A stretch of 64,000 nucleotides of DNA from the NCBI RefSeq assembly GCF_039541795.1, contig NZ_BAABGX010000001.1, positions 744,001 through 808,000 of the forward strand, read 5' to 3'. Of the stretch, positions 56,712 through 63,260 are shown piece after piece. Origin of the DNA: Nibribacter koreensis. Its GTDB lineage: Bacteria > Bacteroidota > Bacteroidia > Cytophagales > Hymenobacteraceae. Made by a program: the position numbers and the translations under genes. The notes below the pieces were generated by a model. That model saw nothing but the letters and a program-made list of their open reading frames with translations. It was not told the DNA's origin and made no database searches. Numbering within the stretch: position 1 is the stretch's first letter; each line of letters opens with the position of its first letter.

Positions 56712-58151
56712 ATGCACGCACCCATTCTGGACTTAGATTTTATAGATAGCCGCACCCCTGATGAAGCGGCGGCCGCTTCTTGTGACACCAAAGTGAGCGT
56801 AGACACCTTCACGGGTCGTTCGCGGAAACTCTACATTGAAAGCTACGGCTGCCAGATGAATTTCTCTGACAGCGAGATCGTCTCCTCTATCCTCTTTGAA
56901 GCCGGCTTTGATACCACCTCAGACGTGAAACAAGCGGATCTTGTCTTGCTGAACACCTGCTCCATCAGGGAGAAAGCCGAGACCACCGTGCGTCACCGCT
57001 TGCTGCAACTACAGCACATGAAGAAGAAGCGCCCCGGCATGATGGTGGGCGTGCTGGGTTGTATGGCCGAGCGCTTGAAGAAGAACCTGCTAGAAGAAGA
57101 GAAAATGGTGGACCTGGTAGTTGGTCCAGACGCCTATCGTGATCTTCCCTCCCTTATCAATGAAGTAGACAGCGGGCAAAAAGCGGTAAACGTCTTGTTG
57201 TCCCGTGAAGAAACCTACGCCGACATCAACCCCATCCGATTGAACAGTAACGGCGTGAGCGCTTTTGTTTCTATCATGCGTGGTTGTGACAATATGTGCT
57301 CTTTCTGCGTGGTACCCTTTACCCGTGGCCGTGAGCGCAGCCGTGATGCCCATTCTGTGGTGCGCGAAGCCGAAGAACTGGTAAAGAATGGTTACAAAGA
57401 AGTGACTTTGCTAGGCCAGAACGTGGACTCTTACAAATGGACTTCTGCAGATGGCGCTGAGCATGTGAACTTCGCTCAGTTATTAGAGCGTGTAGCCTTG
57501 ATCAGTCCGGACCTGCGCGTGCGCTTTTCTACCTCCCACCCCAAAGACATTACAGATGAGGTGTTGTACACCATGAAAAAGTACGACAACATCTGCAAAT
57601 ACATTCACTTACCTGCTCAAAGCGGTAACTCCAGAATCCTGGACTTGATGAACCGCACCTACGACCGTAACTGGTACATTGACCGCGTAGACGCCATCCG
57701 CAGAATTCTAGGAGACGAGTGTGCCATCTCTACCGACATGATTTCTGGTTTCTGCACCGAGACCGAGGAGGAGCATAAAGACACGCTTACCTTGATTGAT
57801 TACGTGCAGTATGACTACGCGTACATGTTCTTCTACTCTGAGCGCCCTGGTACACTGGCTGCGCGCAAGTTAGAAGATGACATTCCATTAGAAGTAAAGA
57901 AGCGCCGTCTGCAGGAAGTGATAGACCTGCAACGCAGTTATTCTCTTATTAGAAACGAGAAGACGGTAGGCACAGTACAGAAAGTGTTGCTAGAAGGCTT
58001 CTCTAAGCGCTCTCAAGAAATGCTGAGTGGCCGTGATGACAAGAACAGAATGGTCATCATTCCTAAAATGGATTTCAAAAAAGGCGACTACGTGAATGTC
58101 CTTATCACGGGATGTTCGGTGGGCACCCTGTTTGGCGAACCTATTCTATAA
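56712..58151 (+). CDS. miaB: tRNA-2-methylthio-N6-dimethylallyladenosine synthase
   Basis: Radical SAM methylthiotransferase converting i6A to ms2i6A at tRNA position 37. 479 residues from the ATG at 56712; a TTG at 56691 lies in the -7 box and is rejected. The UPF0004 domain has IESYGCQMNFSDSEIV, LNTCSIREKAE and GVLGCMAERLKK. The radical SAM cluster motif is RGCDNMCSFCVVPFTRGRER, and a TRAM domain ends the protein. Its product is the substrate of MiaE at 49570. Confidence 0.97.
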   Translation: MHAPILDLDFIDSRTPDEAAAASCDTKVSVDTFTGRSRKLYIESYGCQMNFSDSEIVSSILFEAGFDTTSDVKQADLVLLNTCSIREKAETTVRHRLLQLQHMKKKRPGMMVGVLGCMAERLKKNLLEEEKMVDLVVGPDAYRDLPSLINEVDSGQKAVNVLLSREETYADINPIRLNSNGVSAFVSIMRGCDNMCSFCVVPFTRGRERSRDAHSVVREAEELVKNGYKEVTLLGQNVDSYKWTSADGAEHVNFAQLLERVALISPDLRVRFSTSHPKDITDEVLYTMKKYDNICKYIHLPAQSGNSRILDLMNRTYDRNWYIDRVDAIRRILGDECAISTDMISGFCTETEEEHKDTLTLIDYVQYDYAYMFFYSERPGTLAARKLEDDIPLEVKKRRLQEVIDLQRSYSLIRNEKTVGTVQKVLLEGFSKRSQEMLSGRDDKNRMVIIPKMDFKKGDYVNVLITGCSVGTLFGEPIL

Positions 58152-58246
58152 TTTGAAAATTTGGAGATGGGGAAATTTGAAAATGAATTTCCTCACAAGC
58201 CTTAGCAAGGCATTTCCAAATCTTCACATTTTCAAATCTACACATC
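58152..58246. repeat. Inverted octamer arrays between miaB and the sigma-54 activator gene
   Basis: 58152-58185 consists of TTTGAAAA, TTTGGAGA, TGGGGAAA, TTTGAAAA. 58211-58246 has the inverted CATTTCCA, AATCTTCA, CATTTTCA, AATCTACA. The array starts right after the miaB stop and ends 6 nt before the next ATG, with no 38-bp palindrome in the 25-bp centre. Confidence 0.75.
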
Positions 58247-58252
58247 AAACGC

Positions 58253-59539
58253 ATGCGCGAACAAGAGATTCAGTCTGTCAAGCAACGGTTTGGGATCATA
58301 GGCAACTCGCCTTTGCTCAACCACGCCATTCAGGTGGCGGTACAGGTGGCGCCTACAGACATGACCGTGCTAATCAACGGCGAAAGCGGTAGCGGAAAGG
58401 AATCCTTTTCTAAGATCATCCATCACTTGAGTCCCCGTAAACACGGCCAGTTTATTGCCATTAACTGCGGGGCCATTCCAGAAGGTACCATTGACTCTGA
58501 GCTGTTTGGCCATGAGAAAGGATCCTTTACTGGTGCCCAAGAAGCCCGAAAAGGCTATTTTGAGGTAACCAACGGCGGTACCATTTTCTTGGACGAGATT
58601 GGCGAAATGCCTTTGGGTACCCAGGCCCGCCTGTTGCGCGTGTTGGAGAATGGCGAGTTCATTAAAGTTGGTTCTTCTAAAGTACAGAAGACCGATGTGC
58701 GCGTAGTGGCCGCCACCAACGTGAACTTGATGCAGGCCGTAGAGCGCGGGCAGTTCAGGGAGGATTTGTACTACCGTTTGAACACCGTTCCCATCTCAGT
58801 GCCACCTTTGCGGGACCGCGGCGAGGACACGCATTTGCTTTTCAGGAAGTTTGCCAGTGACTTTGCAGAGCGCTACCATGTAAAGCCCATCACCTTGATG
58901 CCAGAGGCCGTGCAGGAATTGTTGCGCTACCGTTTTCCGGGGAACATTAGGCAATTGAAGAATATTGTGGAGCAAATTTCCGTTCTGGAATATGAGCGGG
59001 AGATCACGGCAGACACTTTACGCAAATACTTACCCAAGGAACAGGTAAATCAACTGCCTGCCTTGATGCCGCACGACCGACCAGCAGACGGGGCCACCAA
59101 TTTCTCTGAGCGTGATTTGCTCTATAAAGTGCTCTTTGACATGCGCAAAGACATGAACGACCTCAAGCAATTAGTCTTTGACATTCTTTCGCACCAGCAA
59201 GAGGACTCAGAACTTTTAAAAGCCAACAGTCATCTGTTTGAAGAAGTCAGGCCGGTAGACAATTCAGCCCATTCCCCGGTCTATAGAGGCGCACCAGAGC
59301 GCCGCGACGGCTACGTAATTGACATGAATGAAGATGAGGATGACTACGAAGAAAAAGTAGAAGACATCACGCATGAAACCGAAGAAGAAAGCCTTTCTTT
59401 AGAACATAAAGAAAAGGAGATGATTTTGAAGGCGCTCAAAAAACACAACAACAAGCGCAAATACGCCGCCCGTGACTTAGGCATCTCTGAAAGGACCTTA
59501 TACCGAAAACTGAAACAGTATGATATTGAAGATATGTAA
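58253..59539 (+). CDS. Sigma-54-dependent transcriptional activator lacking a receiver domain
   Basis: A 428-residue bacterial enhancer-binding protein that uses ATP to remodel sigma-54 RNA polymerase. It starts directly with the AAA+ domain: Walker A GESGSGKE (residues 43-50), sigma-54 contact loop GSFTGA (90-95, Ser for the usual Ala) and Walker B IFLDEIGE (111-118). The arginine-finger region FREDLYYRLNTVPI comes next. A long acidic linker (about 270-375) leads to a Fis-type HTH (KYAARDLGISERTLYRKLKQ). With no regulatory N-terminal domain, activity is probably set by expression or a partner. The next gene overlaps it by 20 nt. Confidence 0.93.
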   Translation: MREQEIQSVKQRFGIIGNSPLLNHAIQVAVQVAPTDMTVLINGESGSGKESFSKIIHHLSPRKHGQFIAINCGAIPEGTIDSELFGHEKGSFTGAQEARKGYFEVTNGGTIFLDEIGEMPLGTQARLLRVLENGEFIKVGSSKVQKTDVRVVAATNVNLMQAVERGQFREDLYYRLNTVPISVPPLRDRGEDTHLLFRKFASDFAERYHVKPITLMPEAVQELLRYRFPGNIRQLKNIVEQISVLEYEREITADTLRKYLPKEQVNQLPALMPHDRPADGATNFSERDLLYKVLFDMRKDMNDLKQLVFDILSHQQEDSELLKANSHLFEEVRPVDNSAHSPVYRGAPERRDGYVIDMNEDEDDYEEKVEDITHETEEESLSLEHKEKEMILKALKKHNNKRKYAARDLGISERTLYRKLKQYDIEDM

Positions 59540-60062
59540 GCAGGCCTCTGCCTGGACATTGGTGCTTTGCCTGACGCTTTTCTTAGGCGGTTGCTACTCA
59601 TTTTCGGGTACTAATATTTCTCCTGAGGTTAAAACCATTTCTATTACTAACTTTAACAATGCCTCTGGTCAGGGCCCGGCAAGTTTGCAGCAGTGGGTGA
59701 CAGAAGATTTTAGGGACTATTTCCAGAGAAACACCAACCTGCGCGTCCTTCCGCAAGGCGGCGACTTACAGATTGAGGGCCAGATCATGGGCTATTCTTT
59801 CAGTCCGGCGGCAATTCAACGCACAGACAGCCCCGCCAACCAGGGCGGATTAGATCAGGCGGGCGCTAACAGATTGACCATTACCGTGCAAGTTAGATAT
59901 ACAGATACAAAGAATCCGGCTAACAGCTTTGACCAAAGCTTTAACAGTTTCTTTGATTTCCCGGCTAACCAAGACATTAACCAGATTAACAGAAGTCAGA
60001 TCAACCAGATCATGGATAGATTAATCTATAATGTGTTTACAAAAACCGTCGCTAACTGGTAA
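59520..60062 (+). CDS. lptE: LptE-like LPS-assembly lipoprotein
   Basis: A 180-residue outer-membrane lipoprotein that partners the LptD translocon. Lipobox FLGGCYSFSG (signal about residues 1-24) is followed by TNISPEVKTISITNFNNASG, LQIEGQIMGYSFSPAAIQ and a C-terminal NQIMDRLIYNVFTKTVANW, the usual pattern of Bacteroidota LptE. It overlaps the 3' end of the activator gene by 20 nt, implying translational coupling. Confidence 0.88.
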   Translation: MILKICKQASAWTLVLCLTLFLGGCYSFSGTNISPEVKTISITNFNNASGQGPASLQQWVTEDFRDYFQRNTNLRVLPQGGDLQIEGQIMGYSFSPAAIQRTDSPANQGGLDQAGANRLTITVQVRYTDTKNPANSFDQSFNSFFDFPANQDINQINRSQINQIMDRLIYNVFTKTVANW

Positions 60063-60090
60063 CTTCGCACCCCAGCACCAACCCATACGC

Positions 60091-62232
60091 ATGAATAAAG
60101 CGGCCTTTTTAAACATTATACGGCAAGTAGCGCCTATCCAGGACCAGGAAGTAGAAGACCTGGAAGAGTTGGTGGCGTCGTTCCCGTATTGCCAGACCGC
60201 TCATATTCTGTTGGCCAAGGCTGCGTATGACCGGGGCAGTATGCTCTCTACCCAAAAGCTACGCAGAGCGGCTGCTCATGCCTCTAACCGCCAGCTTTTG
60301 AAGCGTATTGTCTTTGCGCCTCCTATCCTCCATCCTACTGTTGAAGTCTTAGAAGAGGAGGCTCCTGCTGTTTTTGCTTCAATTCCTGAAAACGAGGCCA
60401 AAATCGCTTTTCCAGATGTAGCTCCTGAAGAAGGAATCTTGCAGGCCTTGGAGAACCTCACCGAGGAAGATCTGCTAGACACCGAGGTGGATATTCCTAC
60501 AACAATTGAGGAGCCTACAGAGGCAGATGGTGCAAGGGAACAACCTATTGAAGACCCGTCTTCTGAGGATGACCAACAGGATGCACCTATAGAAGAGCCA
60601 TCTATAGACATAGAAGACGCCTTCACCTTTGAGGAAGAACTTTCTGAGTCCGAAGATCTTCAATTAGAAGCGCACGTATCTTCTGAGCAGGAAGATGCTT
60701 ATCTGGAAGAGACAGTCGCCGTGGATGAGGCCCTATCACCAACCTCATTAGAGGAGCCGGTTGAGGAGCCAGACCCTGAATTCCTGGAAGACTTACTGGT
60801 AAAAGAAGCGCCAACGCCTTCTGAAGACCTTGGTTATCATACGTCCGTTCATGGAAATGAACAGTTTGAGACAACCGAAATCCTGTCCGCATGGCAAGAA
60901 AATGATTCTGAGTTGAATAAGCCCATTGACGCAGAAGACGCCTTTGCGGGTATTGAAGAGGAAACATCGGGGCCAAACTTGGAGAATGCGCTTGCCAATG
61001 CATTAACAGCCGGCTCAGATGCGGTTTATGCAGAAGAGGCAAAGGCAGAAGATGATTTATCTGTTATCAGTCTGGAAGCAACCGAAGAGTTTGTTAAACC
61101 AGAAGCATCCTTAGCAAACAAGGAAGCCGTCTATGAAGCAGAAATAGAGGCCGACTTTATTACCAACGCGGTTCAGGAATTAACCTCTTCTAAAGTTTCT
61201 TATCAAAAACCTTTTGCAGCAGACGCTTTAGAGGTTGGTCAAGAAGAATATTCTGAGCCTGAGAGTATCTCTTCGTTTTTCAATGAGGCTTTTGAAGAAG
61301 GTGCAATGCACCACCCTTCTCATGCAGAGCTTTCATCAGAAGCAGATACTACTCTTGATAAAGAAGAAGTTACCTCTACGCAAGGAACGCATTTAGGTGC
61401 AACAGACACAGGTGTTGAGGAAGACGAGCTTTTCAGTTTAATGCAAATAGACGGCCTGGCCACGCTATCGGCTCCTATTCCTAGCGTCAACCTTACCCAC
61501 GCTGAAATCATCTCTGAGCTCACTTCTAAGCCAGAGCCTTTAGAGTTCTTGCCAGAGGAGGAACCTGTCACCGAAGAGCTGACCGAAGTTGCCGCAACTT
61601 ATGACGAGCCGGTAACAGTAAGTCCGGAACTGATAGGATTTGTGGCGGGCTTGCAAGGCGTGCAGGCAGAGGAAGAGCGCATTCTAGATGGCGAGCAGGG
61701 CTCCTTCCCTATGCTGCAAATGGCGCCCGTAGCTACAGGGATGCCAGAGGTAGAAACCGAGAAAGACCCGTACCTAAGCATCTTCTACCACAACAGCCTG
61801 GCCTATTGGATGGACTCCAGCCGCATGGGCGAGACCATTCAGTTACGTGATGAACTGACCACGTCCAAGCCGTATTACTTCCAGCCAGATTTGATTCTGG
61901 AGCACGTGAAGGGCAACGGGGCCATGGAGCAGGTGGTTAAGCCGGTAACCAAACTGGATGTGCAGCTGAGCATCATTGACCAGTTCTTAAAATCAAATCC
62001 CAAGCTTAAGAGCATGGCCCACCTGCAGCAAAAGAGTGAGCCGCAGGAAGACCTTTCTGCCAAAAGCTCTAAAATCAAAAAGAACCTGGCCTCAGAGAAT
62101 CTGGCCCTCATCTTCATTAAACAAGGCAAACACAAGAAAGCGCTCAAAATTTATGAGCAACTAATTGTTAAATTCCCCGAAAAAAAGAGTTACTTTGCCG
62201 AACAGATTGAAAAATTAAGAAACGAATTGTAA
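60091..62232 (+). CDS. Acidic protein with TPR-like C-terminus and long low-complexity centre
   Basis: 713 residues from the ATG at 60091 (MNKAAFLNIIRQVAPIQDQE). An N-terminal helical segment (SFPYCQTAHILLAKAAYDRG, LRRAAAHASNRQLLKRIVF, to about residue 85) and a C-terminal TPR-like helix pair (NLALIFIKQGKHKKALKIYE, QLIVKFPEKKSYFAEQI) look conserved. Between them lie about 400 residues of highly acidic, Glu-rich sequence without evident fold. Residues about 93-105 (VFASIPENEAKI) are encoded by a copy of the 38-bp palindrome. It sits between lptE and secG, so an envelope or secretion adaptor role is conceivable but unproven. Confidence 0.7.
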   Translation: MNKAAFLNIIRQVAPIQDQEVEDLEELVASFPYCQTAHILLAKAAYDRGSMLSTQKLRRAAAHASNRQLLKRIVFAPPILHPTVEVLEEEAPAVFASIPENEAKIAFPDVAPEEGILQALENLTEEDLLDTEVDIPTTIEEPTEADGAREQPIEDPSSEDDQQDAPIEEPSIDIEDAFTFEEELSESEDLQLEAHVSSEQEDAYLEETVAVDEALSPTSLEEPVEEPDPEFLEDLLVKEAPTPSEDLGYHTSVHGNEQFETTEILSAWQENDSELNKPIDAEDAFAGIEEETSGPNLENALANALTAGSDAVYAEEAKAEDDLSVISLEATEEFVKPEASLANKEAVYEAEIEADFITNAVQELTSSKVSYQKPFAADALEVGQEEYSEPESISSFFNEAFEEGAMHHPSHAELSSEADTTLDKEEVTSTQGTHLGATDTGVEEDELFSLMQIDGLATLSAPIPSVNLTHAEIISELTSKPEPLEFLPEEEPVTEELTEVAATYDEPVTVSPELIGFVAGLQGVQAEEERILDGEQGSFPMLQMAPVATGMPEVETEKDPYLSIFYHNSLAYWMDSSRMGETIQLRDELTTSKPYYFQPDLILEHVKGNGAMEQVVKPVTKLDVQLSIIDQFLKSNPKLKSMAHLQQKSEPQEDLSAKSSKIKKNLASENLALIFIKQGKHKKALKIYEQLIVKFPEKKSYFAEQIEKLRNEL
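60369..60406. repeat. 38-bp dispersed palindrome, copy 23, inside a CDS
   Basis: Diverged copy (TGTTTTTGCTTCAATTCCT, then GAAAACGAGGCCAAAATCG) with compensating one-base deletion and insertion. Stop-free in the reading frame of the acidic TPR-like protein. Confidence 0.7.
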
Positions 62233-62233
62233 C

Positions 62234-62605
62234 ATGTATATTGCTCTGATCAGCGTCATCCTTTTCCTTTGCGTATTGTTAATCTTGGTGGTATTGTCCC
62301 AAAACTCCAAAGGAGGCGGGCTTTCTAGCCAGTTTGGCGGTGGTGGCACCAGCCAATTGATGGGTGTTAAACGCACGGGAGACCTTTTAGAGAAACTGAC
62401 TTGGGGCTTCGCCATTGGAATCATTGTGTTGAGCCTGAGCTCACACTTCATTTTGAATGGCTCTGACCAAGTAGAAAGCCGTAGCGTGAACGAGCAGCGT
62501 GCCGGACAGGCTGCCCCAGCCGCAGCACCAGCAATGCCTCAGCAGAACGCAACCCCTGCCCCAGCGGTGGCCACTCCTGGCGCAGGAACTGACTCGGCTG
62601 AATAA
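62234..62605 (+). CDS. secG: Preprotein translocase subunit SecG
   Basis: A 123-residue SecG: helix 1 (IALISVILFLCVLLILVVLS), then the conserved LSQNSKGGGLSSQFGGGG loop, then helix 2 (GFAIGIIVLSLSSHFIL). The Ala/Pro-rich tail of about 45 residues (PAAAPAMPQQNATPAPAVA) is longer than in E. coli. It starts 1 nt after the previous stop, so it is cotranscribed with the acidic TPR-like gene. Confidence 0.95.
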   Translation: MYIALISVILFLCVLLILVVLSQNSKGGGLSSQFGGGGTSQLMGVKRTGDLLEKLTWGFAIGIIVLSLSSHFILNGSDQVESRSVNEQRAGQAAPAAAPAMPQQNATPAPAVATPGAGTDSAE

Positions 62606-62638
62606 TTTTAAAACCGATACTAATCTAGCCCTTTATAA

Positions 62639-62671
62639 GGCCCCGGACTTCACCGTTCGGGGTCTTTTTTT
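62639..62671 (+). terminator. Terminator of the secG operon
   Basis: Short stem GGCCCCG / CGGGGTC around a loop of about 14 nt, then a run of seven T. Confidence 0.7.
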
Positions 62672-62678
62672 ATGCTTC

Positions 62679-62716
62679 CGTTTTTGGCCTCTTTTCCTGA
62701 AAACAGGCCAAAAATG
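62679..62716. repeat. 38-bp dispersed palindrome, copy 24
   Basis: CGTTTTTGGCCTCTTTTCC left arm, right arm ending CAGGCCAAAAATG, 8 bp after the secG terminator. Confidence 0.93.
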
Positions 62717-62786
62717 ACTGATAAATCTGCCTACTCTGCCAAAGTGTTTCATGCCGTCAATAGCTTGACAGGCCAGAATTGAAATC

Positions 62787-62807
62787 TTGGCAGTCTGGCT
62801 CTGCCAA
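62787..62807. promoter_or_regulatory. Inverted repeat TTGGCAG-N7-CTGCCAA, possible activator site
   Basis: Seven-bp perfect arms around TCTGGCT. A further CTGCCAA half site lies at 62736-62742. The position just upstream of the sigma-54-type promoter and the symmetry fit an enhancer-binding or heat-shock regulator site; this is inference. Confidence 0.5.
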
Positions 62808-62835
62808 AATGGGCAAGAATGTCAGGGTTTGGGGT

Positions 62836-62852
62836 TTGGCACAGGAATGGCA
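62836..62852 (+). promoter_or_regulatory. Sigma-54-type promoter of groESL
   Basis: TTGGCACAGGAATGGCA matches the -24/-12 consensus TTGGCAC-N5-TTGCA at all but one position (G for T), with exact GG to GC spacing. The groES ATG is 71 nt downstream, so a leader of about 60 nt would result. Confidence 0.65.
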
Positions 62853-62923
62853 ATAAGGCAATGCGTCCTGGCCACACCAATGGCGGACATAGAATTAACT
62901 TAACCTTATATCATAAGAAAACT

Positions 62924-63211
62924 ATGGCATTAAACATCAAACCAATTGCTGGAACCGCGAACAGAGTGATTGTAGAGCCAGCTCCGGCAGAAGAGAAAAC
63001 TGCATCGGGCCTTTACATCCCAGACACTGCCAAAGAAAAACCACAGAAAGGAACGGTAGTAGCTATTTCAGATGAAGATGGCGAAGGCAAAAAGCCATCT
63101 GTAAAAACTGGTGACCAGGTTTTGTATGGTAAGTACGCCGGCACTGAGATCTCTTTGGACGGATCAGACTACCTGATCATGAAAGAGTCTGACATCCTGG
63201 CGGTTCTTTAA
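62924..63211 (+). CDS. groES: Co-chaperonin GroES
   Basis: A 95-residue GroES forming the heptameric lid of GroEL. Family features are NRVIVEPAPAEEKTASGLYI (including the mobile loop), KPQKGTVVAISD, VKTGDQVLYGKYAGTEI and the C-terminal YLIMKESDILAVL. The start is the ATG at 62924; an upstream in-frame extension runs through the sigma-54-type promoter and is rejected. groEL follows after 49 nt. Confidence 0.97.
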   Translation: MALNIKPIAGTANRVIVEPAPAEEKTASGLYIPDTAKEKPQKGTVVAISDEDGEGKKPSVKTGDQVLYGKYAGTEISLDGSDYLIMKESDILAVL

Positions 63212-63260
63212 TCTCCCCTATTGTATCTAAATCATCAACCATAACCATTGAAAGAATAGT

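Larger units (their letters stand above)
62606..62923. other. groES upstream control region
   Basis: 318 bp containing the secG terminator, 38-bp copy 24, CTGCCAA elements (62736-62742; inverted pair 62787-62807) and a sigma-54-type promoter (62836-62852). I find no CIRCE element. Confidence 0.65.

Noticed and set aside
528..62716. CRISPR array as an explanation for the repeats
   Set aside because: The 38-bp copies are scattered over 62 kb, not clustered with regular spacers, and no cas gene is present.
62836..62923. N-terminal extension of groES from 62819
   Set aside because: The extra residues would be encoded across the sigma-54-type promoter. The ATG at 62924 gives the standard GroES N-terminus.
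62606..62923. CIRCE/HrcA element upstream of groESL
   Set aside because: No TTAGCACTC-N9-GAGTGCTAA-like inverted repeat is present.
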